Positions 10,486 through 22,200 of a stretch of DNA of 64,000 bases are shown in pieces. A program made the translations under genes and the position numbers. Source of the DNA: Leishmania martiniquensis (taxonomy: Eukaryota > Euglenozoa > Kinetoplastea > Trypanosomatida > Trypanosomatidae); NCBI RefSeq assembly GCF_017916325.1, contig NC_090146.1, positions 343,501 through 407,500 of the forward strand, read 5' to 3'. How positions within the stretch are numbered: the stretch's first letter is position 1; each line of letters starts with the position of its first letter. A model generated the notes under the pieces. That model did not search any database and was not told where the DNA came from. It saw only the letters and a program-made list of their open reading frames with translations.

Positions 10486-12172
10486 ACACACTTTCCCTTC
10501 AGGGGCGCCGACGCGCGAGGCGCGCACTTGCCGTGCAGCCGTCGCTCACTAAAGTGCTTAGCAGCCACTTTGGCCACCAACTGCCGATGGCTAGTGTTTG
10601 GCCTAAGCTTTAGCGTCACCGCTCCGTCCAGCAGCCATCTCGGGGAAGAGGGCGCCGCTGGCGCCGACCCCCTCCGCGACGCCCTCCTGATTATGTGCTG
10701 CTCTCTCGCTCATCTTGTACAGAGGCCGGGGCACATGAATCGCAGCTACGCGCAGCGCTTCATCTTCACGTCGAACAGATGCAAGGGCAGTCGCGCCTGC
10801 ATCACACGGCATCATCCGCCCCAGTGCATACCAAAACCGCCACTGCAGCTGGATATATGCGCGAGGCAGCACACCCTTCCCCCCACTGCGCCACGCACGA
10901 AGACCAGCGTAGCATCGCCAAACATGCTCTCTCTCTCTCACGCAGCGCATCATGACCGCTCGCATCTGTTGGCCATCATATGACTGCCGTACACATCAGC
11001 GCCGTCTCACTGGCGCGCCTGCATGACGGCTCGAGCGATGATGACGGAAAGGGCAGTCCTTACGCCGAGAGCACCGCTGCGACGATCGCTCTCCCTCCCC
11101 TCCCCTCCCCGGGCTGCCATGATGGTTAACGGCATTATGCGCATTTCCATTCGTGCCGCCGTTCATCTCTCCCGCATGTGCTGCACATCCGCTCCGTCCC
11201 TCCCCTTCCACATCGAGCGCAGAGCAGCAACAAAAAATTAAAAAAACGAAATGCCTATGCAGCGAAGAAGAGTAGCGGAGATACACACACACACACACAT
11301 ACGCACACGCTTCATCGGTTGCCTGTCTGCCTGTGCAAGGTGTGCGGTAGTGGACGCCGTCCACCACAGGCTCGCCCTCCTCTCTGTACTGTAGCGTATG
11401 CGTCAACGCATCCTTTGCGTCCCCTCACGGCTGTGTCGCACGCAGCGTTGCTCGCGCGTCTGACGATCTCACGTGCTGGGAGATGCGCAGAAAGGCGCTC
11501 ATTCTCTGGAGCAGATATCCTGTGCACACCAAGGGGGCCCGCAGAACTGCCTCCCTGCTCCTCCCCTCTCTCTCGCTTTCTGCATCCATTACGACTTCAG
11601 CTTCCGCACGTGCTCTCGTGCCACAGAGGGCAGCACCACTGCACACAAATCACGTACGCCGCCGCATACGCCGACGAGCGGGGCGGTGGGAGACAGTCCC
11701 TTGCTGGGCTTGACGTAAGGGAGGGCACACAGTGAGACAGACAGGGAGCACGTCAGCTTCCTCCCCCTTCCCCCCTATTCAGAGGGCCACACTTGCGCAG
11801 GTGCATATTTCCGCGCTTCGGCTCACCGCCTTTTCTATTGCATAGATCTTTCCTCGTGCAAAGAACGGGGATACCCGGGGCACAGCCCCAACATCCCTTT
11901 TCTCTCTCTCGCCGCCGCCGCCGCACCCAACACGCCCGGAGGAGGAGACGAAGAGAAGCCGTCACAGCGTGTTGGCTGCTCTCTCTTCTACGTCTCCCCC
12001 CTCTGCTCTCGCACTTTGGTCATCACATAGAGCCTGCTCCTCCCCCGCGCTGCGTAGCGCCGTATTTACAGCGAGGATCCGTCGCCTCCTCGCCCGAGGC
12101 GCAGCCACTACTTCGTATCGCAGCACGTGCGGTGCAGAGCGGTGTGCCTCCATCTCGATCTCGAGAGCCGCC

Positions 12173-15100
12173 ATGCCCGCCCCATCCCGCTCGCGCGCCT
12201 CAAAGGGCACCACTGCTGTAGCTAAGGGTAGTGAAGGAGCGCGCGTGTCGTCACTTCCACCCTCTAATTCGCTCCCCACATTCTCTGCCGAAGAGCTGCG
12301 AGCCACCTCAGACAGTCGCTTGCTCTCCTATCTCATGAGCGCGTGCGACGCTGTGCGCGCGCTCTCCTTGGCGGCAGCGTCACGAACAGGCAATCCTTTC
12401 TCAGCCGCCTATATCGAAGAGCTGCTGACCCCTCGGCTGCTCCGTAGCCCGATTCCTGACGTCTCACAACTCGTGGGCTGCCTCGTATGCGACGCTGTGC
12501 GCCTACATTGCGAGCAGCACTGGCAGTGGTGCCACAGCGGCAACAGCGAACTTGCCTACCTCGGTTCTAGGAGCAGCGGGAGCGTTGCCAACACACAGGA
12601 CGAGGACGCTTTCGACGTGGCCGAGAGTGTGGGAGTGGAATCGCTGCCGTTTCCGGTGGGGCGCTGTGCGGACGTCCTGCACTGCGTCTGCGCATGTTTT
12701 GCCGGGCTGCAACCGAACCCTTCGAACACGTCGCCGTCGTCGACGGTACATCGGCGCCAGTCTCTACAGCGCGTGGCATATCTGATCGAGCGTGCGGCCA
12801 AGGCACGCATCTTTCGCCACCTCCTCCCTCACTGCACGCTGGCATCGGAAGAGACTCAGCAGGCGCTGCTGTACGTATTTCAGGCTGTCCGTTGCGCATC
12901 CTCCGAGGCAGCCGCCCAGCCGGGAAGCGTTGCCCACGGCGGCAGCAGCGGCACTGAGGCGAGCACGGCTACGTGCGGCGAGATGGCACAGGTGCTTCAA
13001 GACATTCTTTGCTCCACAAGCGTTGTAACACCAGCGCAGCTCGCGCCCATCTTGCAGGAACTCGTCGCTGCATCCTCCACGTTACAGCTGCTGTCGCCGT
13101 CGGCGTCATCGTTGTCCTCCCTCTCCGCTACTGTTCTTGGCCCGAGACAGAGTCGCCATCTGCCAGCGCAGTGTGGCCCCGGTGGCGCTCTCATCGCGGC
13201 CCACCTGCTACTGGAGCAGATGGACGTGCTGCAACCGGCTATCGCGGCCTGGGCGGTGGGGGAGTTTGAGGAGGGCCTTGCCGAGGTGCTCGCATCCGAC
13301 ACACTTCAGTCGGAGGACGAGGACCTGCAAGGCGAGGAAAGGCGCGGCGGCAGCGACACGGACGAGGAAGAGCCGCACCAGCAGCGGCTGCAGCAGCTTC
13401 GTGGTACGAGAGTGAAAGCACCACGGGAGGTGCCCCCAACTCGCAAGCGCCGAGGCTTGCAGGCGATGGCGTACGTGATGGAGGTGCTCGTCGCGCTGAT
13501 AGAGCTGCACGTAGAGCTGGCAGATCAGCTGATCCCCGCTCTCGCGCCGTATCTCGAGCACTCCTGCCCTGAAGTGCGCCTGCTGCTGCTGCGCGGCCTC
13601 AGCGCGGCCTTCGCTGCCAATGAAGCGGCAGTGCAGACATACAGGGCGACGTTCATGGGCCCTCTGCTGAACCGCTTTCATGATGCGAAGCCCAACATAC
13701 GCATGGATGCCGCGCGACTCTCCGCAATGTTGGTTCAGCGCTATGGCGTCTATGCAAGGCCTGGCAGCGACCATGACAGCGGTCACCCGAGCAGCTTAAC
13801 CGCCAACCCCTCGCGTGCGCAGTCGCTACTGCAGGAGCTCTGGCAAGCGCTGCAGCCATGCTGGGAGCGACTGCTCACCGACCCTCACGTCCTTGTGCGC
13901 AAGCAGGCAGTTGCCTCAGTAACCGAAGCAGCGCTGTCGACTCCACTGCTCCTTCAGCCTGCACCCCATCGAGGCAGCATCGACATCGGTGATCTTTGCG
14001 AAGGACAGCGGGCGGCGCTCTCTTCCACGTGCAGCACCTCTGATTTCCTTTCGCGCACGCTGGGCCTGCGCGCTCTTGACAAGAACCGCCGCGTCCGCTG
14101 CGCCGCGGTGGACGGGCTGACACGGCTGTACCGCGAGCACCGCCTCCCGTGGATACCGAACGCGGTCCTGGACTCCGTGCGCGTTGACGCCGCTTGGTCA
14201 TTTCCGTCAACAGGAACAGCAGTGCTGACAGCAGAGGCGGTGGTGGAGAGCCTGTTGACTGCTCCGATCTCCTGCTTGCTGCCGAACTCGTCTCCGAGCG
14301 CCGCTGGGGCCACGCAGGCCACCCTGACGCGATGGCTCGCGCCGACATCGCGAGTCGCGCTTCTCCAACCCAACACAGATGCCCTGCCTCATTCGGAGAG
14401 AAGCGCTGCTGTGGGGGAGCCGCTGCCAAAGCAGCGCCCCCTGAGCCTGGGCAAGTTCGATGAGGGCGATGCGTTGCTCGGCTTTGGCGCGTCAGCGAGC
14501 TCGGCGAAGGGCGTTGTTGGGAGTAGTGCGCTGGCAGCAAGACACCTCCCCGGCGCGGCGGATCCCGCGGTGTTGGCGTACGTGGACGCCCTTGTGCAGC
14601 TCTGCCAGCACGTTGACGCTGCCCATTTCGCACAGCTTCTTCGGCTCTCTCAGAAGAAACCGCAGCTGCGCCTTGCCATCAGGCGACTGCTCGAGCTCCA
14701 CGCCGCGATGAGGGAGAGCGGCGGCGATGTTCGGTCGGCAGAGGGTCAGCAGCGCATCCACTCCATACATCGACTCCTCACTTTCCTACAGGAGACGACA
14801 GGGGCGCGCAAGGGAGAGTGGGAGGCGCTTTTCCGCGCCAAGGAGGACACGGTGCGGCGAGCGCTGCTGCGCGCATGCGACGCAACTTATACAGACTGGG
14901 TGGAGGTGCGTGAAATGCTTCTGCACTCGCTCCAAGGTCGTGTCGGTGCCGACGAGTTCGCGTTCGTGAAGCAGACACTGGTGCCTCAGATGGCCTTCGC
15001 CGTGCAACCTGCTCACATAGCGGGTCTAGTGCAGCGACTGCGCATCAGCATCTACACCAGCGCCCGCGACGAAGTTGTGGTGGATGGGGCCAGCGCTGCC

Positions 15101-17608
15101 GGCGTGTTGCGAGCGCTGCTGCTTCTCACCGCCGCATCACCGTCATTTGGCGCCCTGTGCACCGAAGGGCTTGCAGATGCACTCCAAGCCGCCGCGAAGC
15201 AATCCGTCGGACCTCCGCCAAGCTGGTGCACGCTGCTGCTGCAAGTGCTTCAGCAATGGGCCTCGGCTGCTGCCGCAGTGGCGAGCGCACGTGCAACTCC
15301 CACCGCGGGTGCGGCATCTGCTCTGCAGGACTCGCTGATCGGCACCCTTCGTGCCATGGCGCTCGCTTCGTTGCCCGTGCAGCAGTCCATACCCTCTTCT
15401 CTCGCCTCCTCCGCGGCGGCGCCGGGCAACGACAGCTGCGGTAGTGGAGACGCCCTCGCGGCGCTGAAGCAGCTGGCGAAGCAAGCGACGCGCACTCTCG
15501 TCGCACTGCTGCGCGCTCCTGGCTACAACACCGGAGCAGAGGCTGCGTTGCTGTCTCTCGCATCGACCCTGGCGGAGCGCCTTGCTGGCGGGCGAGCGCT
15601 TACCAATGACGTCAAGACGGTCGCTTGGCTTGCGAGCGTCCGAGCCCTTGCCCGCTGCGGTAGTGGCAGCAGCAGCGACGACTGCACCTCACGCGCAGCG
15701 GCGGCGCTACTGCTACAGCCCTCGACAGCGTCCTCCAAAGTGGCAACCAGCGCCGCCACAGCCGAAATAGCCCTTCCTGCGCTGCTGCTGTCCCTCTCCT
15801 CGCTGCTTATTGCCGCAGTTGAGGACGCGTGCAGCAAGGCGGGGCGGGCAAAACTCAAGATGCACCCCTCAGCGTCTGCGGCGGCGGAGGACAGTGCCGA
15901 TACTGCACGACAGTCGGGGTACGGTGCTCTCTCCTCGTCGCCTTTGAACACCACGATGTCAGTCGCTGCAGCTATCGTCGATGGTTCGGCTAAGGCTATC
16001 GTGGCCCTGGCGCTGAGCTGCCCGAAATCGTCCGACGCCGGCGGCCGCCGCTCCCATGCCGTCACATGCGCCGTGGACGCGCTCCTGCAAGGATACAAGG
16101 CCTCTATGTCAACGGCGACAGGGCGATGCGGACCCATCGGCATTGGCAGCTGCCAGTGCCGTGCCGCTTTGGAGAAGCAGCTTGTGAAGCTGTTGCTGAC
16201 CCCGACGCCGGACATCGGCAGGGAGCTGGCTGTCTCGGTCGTTCTCTCTGTGGAAGAGAACATGCATGTGCGCCGTGCGGCGCAGGCGAAGCTGGCAGGC
16301 CATCTCCTTCACCGCACGTGCGACATGCGGGTGGCTGCCTTGCTGCTGCTGACCGCGATCAGCGAGGACTCGAAGAGCTCCTATCACCGACTTCGTGGCC
16401 TGGTAGAGAGGGTCGGGGATCACCTGCGGGCAAAGCAGGCGAGCCAAGGTGCCTCGCTTTCATCGCCGTCAGCGTTCTACTGCTACTGGGAGTATACCAT
16501 TCCTTTCATTGTCCTCTTCCTCGCACACCACCCGTATTACGCGAGCGAGGGGGCAGAGAATCATTTCGTTAGCTTCCAGCGCGTGTGGCATCTCCTCATC
16601 GCCGAGCTTCTCCGTCACGGAACGCAGTGCGCCGGTTTTGTGGTGGAGCTGCTGAGCAAGATTAAGCAAGCAGACGATGCGCTGGCCCCGGCGAGCGACG
16701 CGTGCCGCGTCATGTGCGACCTTGCGAGTCGCGTGCTACTGGAGTGCCTTGGCCAGCGTCAGAGTCGGGCCGAGGACCTGCGGCGATACCCGGGTGCAGT
16801 GTTCTTGCCATCCTTCTTTGTGCGCACGTCGCGCGCCAATCCACAGAGACTGTTGGAGACGGTTTACCTCAGTGACGGCGTTCGCGTGGCCACCAATGCG
16901 CCATTTCGGGTGCCCACTGCTTGCGGTAGCGCCCCTGGAGCGGGCAATGACAGCCGAGGCAGTAGCCGCCAGGCCACTCCGCGTGCCTCGTCGACCGCCC
17001 GCACTGGCGGCACGCTCGATACCAGAGAGGTGTACCGCATCCCCAGCGCTGCTGCAACATACGGAGTGGCGACTGATGATGCTGCTGCGCCGCTGCCTGT
17101 GAACCGAAAGCGCGCACGCTCTCCGTCACCGGAGGCCAGCGCAGCTGTTTCCCTTTCGCCGTCGGCCAGGTTGTCATGCGAGGATAAAGTCGCTGAGGTG
17201 CCGGAGAGCCGCGTGCCGGAACGAGTTGGAACCGAGTCCGCCGTGGAGGAGAGCTTCAGCACCCCGGACCCACTGAGCAACTCCGCGAGCGGTTCGCCTG
17301 AGCGGAATGCAAAAAGTGCCGCGCTGCAGCGTCTGGCCATCGATGAGGCACTCGATGACCTCTTTCGTGGGCTCAGCAAGACGGACATTGCGCAACTGCG
17401 CTGGAAGGTCGTCCGCAGCCGCATCGAGGAAGCGCTCCGTGCACTGAGCTGTCGTTGCCTTCAACAAAAAACTATTGCCACAAATGAGGGTACTGTCTCT
17501 GATCAGATGATGAACAGAGGCGCCCCGTTGCTCGAGCCTAACATGGAGGAGCTGCTGCAGTACGCCAAGGATCAGTTACGGGTGCGGTATGACCGTGCCC
17601 CGGCTTAA
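12173..17608 (+). CDS. PDS5-like sister chromatid cohesion protein (HEAT repeat)
   Basis: The 1811-residue protein is mostly alpha-helical repeats. Several stretches follow PDS5 in order: an N-terminal SAEELRATSDSRLLSYL; SPIPDVSQLVGCLVCDAVRL, matching the first HEAT repeat of PDS5; the segment at MAQVLQDILCSTSVVTPAQL; MGPLLNRFHDAKPNIRMDAA; and SRTLGLRALDKNRRVRCAAV followed by DGLTRLYREH, close to the well-conserved PDS5 block ending in a GLAQLYKKY-like sequence. PDS5 binds the cohesin kleisin and regulates cohesin release and acetylation in the nucleus. The C-terminal 250 residues are Ser/Pro-rich with a basic patch (NRKRARSPSP), likely a nuclear signal. The frame is open to 11969 through a TTG; the first ATG is 12173. 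Another HEAT-repeat cohesin or condensin factor is the main alternative. Confidence 0.75.
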   Translation: MPAPSRSRASKGTTAVAKGSEGARVSSLPPSNSLPTFSAEELRATSDSRLLSYLMSACDAVRALSLAAASRTGNPFSAAYIEELLTPRLLRSPIPDVSQLVGCLVCDAVRLHCEQHWQWCHSGNSELAYLGSRSSGSVANTQDEDAFDVAESVGVESLPFPVGRCADVLHCVCACFAGLQPNPSNTSPSSTVHRRQSLQRVAYLIERAAKARIFRHLLPHCTLASEETQQALLYVFQAVRCASSEAAAQPGSVAHGGSSGTEASTATCGEMAQVLQDILCSTSVVTPAQLAPILQELVAASSTLQLLSPSASSLSSLSATVLGPRQSRHLPAQCGPGGALIAAHLLLEQMDVLQPAIAAWAVGEFEEGLAEVLASDTLQSEDEDLQGEERRGGSDTDEEEPHQQRLQQLRGTRVKAPREVPPTRKRRGLQAMAYVMEVLVALIELHVELADQLIPALAPYLEHSCPEVRLLLLRGLSAAFAANEAAVQTYRATFMGPLLNRFHDAKPNIRMDAARLSAMLVQRYGVYARPGSDHDSGHPSSLTANPSRAQSLLQELWQALQPCWERLLTDPHVLVRKQAVASVTEAALSTPLLLQPAPHRGSIDIGDLCEGQRAALSSTCSTSDFLSRTLGLRALDKNRRVRCAAVDGLTRLYREHRLPWIPNAVLDSVRVDAAWSFPSTGTAVLTAEAVVESLLTAPISCLLPNSSPSAAGATQATLTRWLAPTSRVALLQPNTDALPHSERSAAVGEPLPKQRPLSLGKFDEGDALLGFGASASSAKGVVGSSALAARHLPGAADPAVLAYVDALVQLCQHVDAAHFAQLLRLSQKKPQLRLAIRRLLELHAAMRESGGDVRSAEGQQRIHSIHRLLTFLQETTGARKGEWEALFRAKEDTVRRALLRACDATYTDWVEVREMLLHSLQGRVGADEFAFVKQTLVPQMAFAVQPAHIAGLVQRLRISIYTSARDEVVVDGASAAGVLRALLLLTAASPSFGALCTEGLADALQAAAKQSVGPPPSWCTLLLQVLQQWASAAAAVASARATPTAGAASALQDSLIGTLRAMALASLPVQQSIPSSLASSAAAPGNDSCGSGDALAALKQLAKQATRTLVALLRAPGYNTGAEAALLSLASTLAERLAGGRALTNDVKTVAWLASVRALARCGSGSSSDDCTSRAAAALLLQPSTASSKVATSAATAEIALPALLLSLSSLLIAAVEDACSKAGRAKLKMHPSASAAAEDSADTARQSGYGALSSSPLNTTMSVAAAIVDGSAKAIVALALSCPKSSDAGGRRSHAVTCAVDALLQGYKASMSTATGRCGPIGIGSCQCRAALEKQLVKLLLTPTPDIGRELAVSVVLSVEENMHVRRAAQAKLAGHLLHRTCDMRVAALLLLTAISEDSKSSYHRLRGLVERVGDHLRAKQASQGASLSSPSAFYCYWEYTIPFIVLFLAHHPYYASEGAENHFVSFQRVWHLLIAELLRHGTQCAGFVVELLSKIKQADDALAPASDACRVMCDLASRVLLECLGQRQSRAEDLRRYPGAVFLPSFFVRTSRANPQRLLETVYLSDGVRVATNAPFRVPTACGSAPGAGNDSRGSSRQATPRASSTARTGGTLDTREVYRIPSAAATYGVATDDAAAPLPVNRKRARSPSPEASAAVSLSPSARLSCEDKVAEVPESRVPERVGTESAVEESFSTPDPLSNSASGSPERNAKSAALQRLAIDEALDDLFRGLSKTDIAQLRWKVVRSRIEEALRALSCRCLQQKTIATNEGTVSDQMMNRGAPLLEPNMEELLQYAKDQLRVRYDRAPA

Positions 17609-19244
17609 GCACCCGCGGGTACCAGCTCCGCGCAAGCTTTTTGGAGTGCCCACAGCGCACCCCTCGCATAGACATACAGAGAAACAGATTACGCGATATA
17701 CGGAGAGAGAGAGGAAGAAGAAGGGGGGGGCGTGCGCGTGTGTGTTTCATGCGCGCATCTCTCAACGAGCTTGAGTGTACCGCAAGTAATCCTTCCCTCT
17801 CGTCTCTGTGTACCTACTGTCGCCTTGTGATGGCTTTCCTATGGTGTGGGCGCCCGCCCATCGTAGTGGCCAGCTGGAAGGGCGAGTGCTCCTCAGCGCT
17901 TGCCCAGCGGCAACCCGCAGCGCTACGCTGCCGTCGTTGACCTGTGCCTCTATGCATGCGGTGCTGCCCGTGAACTTGTTTTTCTGCACCCCTCCACTTC
18001 ATCGGCTTCCACACCGACCCTGCACACAAGTCTGTCGCCGGGTCCCCGGTGAGCGCTACACGTACGTGGTTGAGGGGAGGGAGGCATATGAGGGCAGCCA
18101 ACGATGTGCTGTCGGCAGACAGGGAGGGTGGCGAGGTAGTTCAGAGAAGGGGGGCGCCATTCGGGGAAAGCCCTCCTCGTCGTCCTCCGTTTCGCTTCGC
18201 TTCTCAACTGCACTGTTGGCTGGATGCCATGTGCTCATCGGCGCTTCCATTCGGGACCAAGCGCAGGCTTGGAACGTTCGGGGAAGCGATAAAAAGGGAG
18301 GGGTCAGGTGAGTGCGACACTTCACGCGGGAGGTCGAAGGAAGCCCATGCGTGGCCTGCCACCTTCTCTCGACAGGCAGTGTCTTGACCGTTGCCTCCTG
18401 ATGAGCACGTGCTAGTGCGACGGAGGAGAATACATGTGCTGGATCGAGTGACGGAGGGAGGCGAGACGGGGCTTGCCGAGCACTCACACGGACGACCTTA
18501 TCATGGGCGTTTTCCACAGCATCGTGGCTCACTACGGCTCTGCCGTGGCGAAGCGAAAAACAAAAACGGAATGTGTCTTCTTCTTCTTATGCGCACATGG
18601 CACATATTGGCATTCCGCGGTGACTCGACAACGCCCCTCCCTCCCCTTAACACCCGTTCGCGGCTGCGGTGCTCTGCAGAGGCAAAGGAAAAGAGAGGAC
18701 CTCAAGAGCGAAGGCGACGAAGGCGCACGCCCTCCCCCTCCATTTCTTTTGAGACAGTCTCACTCCGGAGCAGAGAGAAAAACAAAAAGAAAGAATAGGT
18801 GGCCCTACACGCGCGCTGGGAGTGCCGCCGTCAGCTATACGGGGGACTGCCTGCTTCCGTTTTGCTATTCGTGAGACCTCCTCTCTCCGTTGGTGGTGGC
18901 CGCTGCTGCCAACTGTGGCTGCCGTCAACGCAAAGAGAGAGAGAGGGAGAGACAAACGTAGAAGTGGAGGCACGCATCGTTCATCTCAGGCCCACCCCCC
19001 TCCCCCACACGTATTTGCGTATCTAAGTGTGTGTGTATGTGGGCGTGACGTTGGCGGTTTGCATTGCGCACTTGAATGGCGCTGCTGTCCCCCCCCTCCG
19101 TGACACACGCATGACAATCTCTCGCACTCGCCTGCGCACGCCATAATTCATCCATCGATCCGTCGCGCACTTATCTTCTCCCTCTTTTCTCTCGTCGGAA
19201 TTCGCCTCGCCAGATTCGTGTGCGTCTCACCCTGAGCAGACACC
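17609..19244. other. Intergenic region, no gene seen
   Basis: About 1.6 kb. Mixed sequence at 17609-18500 has short open frames that show no domain or codon pattern. It is followed by CT-rich spacer and a (TG)n tract near 19027-19040. It ends in the trans-splice region of the kinesin gene. Confidence 0.6.
19170..19213 (+). promoter_or_regulatory. Probable spliced-leader acceptor for the kinesin gene
   Basis: A strong polypyrimidine tract at 19170-19193 is followed by the first good AG at 19212-19213, leaving a 31-nt 5' UTR before the ATG at 19245. Confidence 0.55.
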
Positions 19245-22200
19245 ATGAGTGGGTCGCCATCAGTTTCCTCGCCGTTGGCGCTAACAACCGCCGATGAGGT
19301 CTCGATTAATGAAGGTGTTGGCGTCGTGGTGCGGGTCCGTCCCCTTTCCACGAAGGAGCGGGCGGATGCCAGGGTGCACAACTGCATTCACTGCATGCAG
19401 GACTGCATTGTCATCGATGGCGGCGCTCATGCGCGGTCATCGATGCATGCGAATGCGGCAGTGCCAGCCTCGCAGCCGACGCGCGCTACAACTCGCCCGT
19501 ACCAGTTTTCAGTGGATCAGGTTTTCAACACGCACGCCTCGCAGATCGAAGTGTACGAGCAGTCGTGCAAGCGCATCGTAGAAGGCGTCTTCCACGGCGT
19601 CAACGGCTCCATCCTCGCGTACGGCGCGACCGGCTCTGGCAAGACACACACCATGTTTGGCAGCACGATGAGCGCTGCAGGTATTGTGTACCAGGCCGTC
19701 CAGGACATTTTTGCTGAGAAGGAACGGCTGGAGGAAGAGGAGGGGAAGCGGGTGCGCATCAAGTGCAGCTTCCTCGAAGTCTACAACGAGGATGTGTTTG
19801 ACCTGCTCGCCAAGCCTATCGGGGAAGGCAGCAGTAGCGCGAAACCCCTGGTGAATGGCGGCAGCGGAGTGTCGGCCCGAGAGGCAAAGCGAGTCCCTCT
19901 TCAGGTGCGCGAAGCGTCCGGCATGACGACGTCCACACCTGCCGGCGTTGACGCCGATGAAAATGACAGCAGCAACGGCGGGTTGCACATTCACGGGCTT
20001 ACACATATCTTCCCCGAGACGCTGGAGGACTTCGCCCGAAGCATCGAGCACGGCCACGCACAGCGATTTGTGGCGGTGACCGGGGCTAACTCGCAATCGA
20101 GCCGCTCGCACGCCATCATCACTGTTGAGGTAGAGGTGCGCAACGATAACACTTGCGTCAGCGTTAGTGGCCGCGGCTGTGCTTCTGCGACGGCTGATGA
20201 GGCCGATGCGGCAGAGGCGACTGCGGAATGCTCGCCATCAAAGAGAGTGGCGAAGAGGAAAAAGAAATCGGTAGCGCCGACTGTTACCATCGCAAAGATT
20301 CAGTTCGCGGATTTGGCGGGCTCTGAGCGAGCCGCCTCTACAAGCAATGTCGGCCTGCGTCTTCGCGAGGGCGGCAACATCAACCGCTCCCTGCTAGCGC
20401 TCGGTGCGGTAGTGCAGAGCCTGGCACAGCAGAAGGTGCGGCGACGACAGACAGGCGGCAAGGGTGGTGGCAAGATCTTCATACCTTACCGAGGGTCCAA
20501 GCTGACGCGGCTGCTGCGCGACAGCATTGGGGGCAACTGCCGCACGCTGATGCTGTTTTGCCTGAGCCCAAGCACAAAACACACCGAGGAGACGGTGAAC
20601 ACGATGAAGTTTGCGATGAATGCGAGGGAGATTCAGGTGGAGGCGCACCGCAACGAGTTCGCGGTGAACTCTAGCCAGCTTGCCAAGACACAGGAGGCGC
20701 TTATCGAAGAGCTGCGAGAGGAGCTTGCTCGCATGCAGTCTGCTCTCGCCGTCTACACGGGTGGTACCGGCGACAATGGCATGTACAACGGCTGTAGCGA
20801 AGCGAGCGTGTCTCAGCGTGCCGGCGCAGCGCTCGGTGGCGAGAGCGATGCGAAGGGTAGCGAGAGCCCCTCACCGGCGCAGCTCACCCGACAGGCGTCA
20901 TCGCCAACGACGTCGAGCAGCCCTACTGCTCTCCTCAGCACTCGTGATCGAGGCCGCAGCAGCCCGGCACCTACACCAGCAGCGCCAGGCGTGCCCCCGT
21001 CTGGTAGTAAGAGCGCGCAGCAGAGCACTGCCACACCATCGGCCGCAGCGGTGGGCAGGACAGCGTCGCCGTCGTCCGTGAACGCATCCCGCTCCTCCGT
21101 CTCGTTCAGTGTCGCCGACACGTCTCGCGGCGGCAGCGTGCCGCGTTCGTCCCTCAACTGCCGCACCGCTCGGCCGTCCGTCTTTGCCGAAAACACTCCG
21201 CTTTTTTCTGAGTTGGAGGCAAAGCTGAAAAACTTCTCTGCTCATAAGGAAAGCCTCTACCACGAGGTGCGCGAGGCGCAGGAGCGGCAGCGCGATAGGG
21301 AGACGCAGCTGCGCGAGCAACAGTGGCGGCTGGCCACCTTCCTCGTCAGCGACATCTCTGGTAGCCGCGCGCGCGGCGAGGTAGACGGCAACTGCACCAC
21401 CGCCGTGGGCGTCGCCGGCCTGCGCAAGATGATCGCCGCTATCGAGGCTGAGAAGGCCCAGCAAGCAGACCAGCTGGCAGCGCTGACAGAGCAGCTCGAC
21501 GACGCGGATCGGCAGTTCGCCGCCACGCGGCAGGACCTGTTACGTGAACGTCAGGGCACGTCACTTGAGCTGCTGCTAGACAACACACGCCTGCGCCAAG
21601 GGTGCACGGAGGCTGAGTGCCTGGCGGCGCACTACCACCAAGAGTGCCGCTCGCTGCTCAACCGTCAGGCCGAATACGCTGAAGCACTCAGCAAATGTGT
21701 GGAGGCCATTCAGCGCCTTCGCCCGTACTTCACGCAGCTAGCGTCGCTCATGCCCGCCGGGCACGGCAGCAGCAGTGGCAACGCCGTCGCAGCTGCCGTC
21801 GAGGCGGCGAATGTCGCTCTCCTGTACGCGCTGCTTCCCACCGCGTCCACCGCGCAAATGGCGGCGGTGTTTGAGTCCGCGCTGCGCTCGGCCGTGAAAT
21901 CGCCGCTGCCTGCTCCGGCTCTGGCACCAGCCTGTGCCCTTTCACCCTCGCCTCCGCAGACGCTCTCCTTTGTCCACCCACCGCTGGCGCCAAGCCCGAC
22001 GAAGCGATCTGGTCGTAGCTGCAGCCGCAGCCCACTGCGCGGCGGCGGGCCTGCTGGCATCCGTAGCTCCAACCACCTCGCGGAGCACTTTCGTGACCTC
22101 ATGGCCACCGCCGAGCTGATGCACCTCACTAGCAGCAGCGAGAGGGAGGCAAGCGAGAACACGGAGGTGGTTCGCACACGCCATGGCCATCTGATCTTGC

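Larger units (their letters stand above)
9980..10985 (-). mobile_element. Possible degenerate retroposon relic
   Basis: This block differs from the surrounding CT-rich spacer and has several overlapping short open frames on the - strand but no intact ORF. One - strand frame (10603-10965) carries the segment DAGATALASVRREDEALRVAA, which loosely resembles the region after the reverse transcriptase in ingi/L1Tc-type elements. Two perfect hairpins, at 9987-10010 and 10458-10485, lie inside it. It may be a DIRE or SIDER-like relic. The resemblance is weak and was judged by eye, so an unrelated decayed sequence is equally possible. Confidence 0.3.
8569..12172. other. Intergenic region with an embedded non-typical block
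   Basis: About 3.6 kb without an intact gene. 8569-9960 and 10990-12172 are ordinary pyrimidine-rich spacer with (CA)n at 11283-11300. In between, about 9980-10985 is balanced GC-rich sequence lacking pyrimidine tracts and looks like decayed coding DNA; it is annotated separately. Confidence 0.6.

Noticed and set aside
10336..10983. A 215-codon + strand frame
   Set aside because: It overlaps the hairpin-bearing relic-like block, uses no recognisable motif, and several frames on both strands are equally open.
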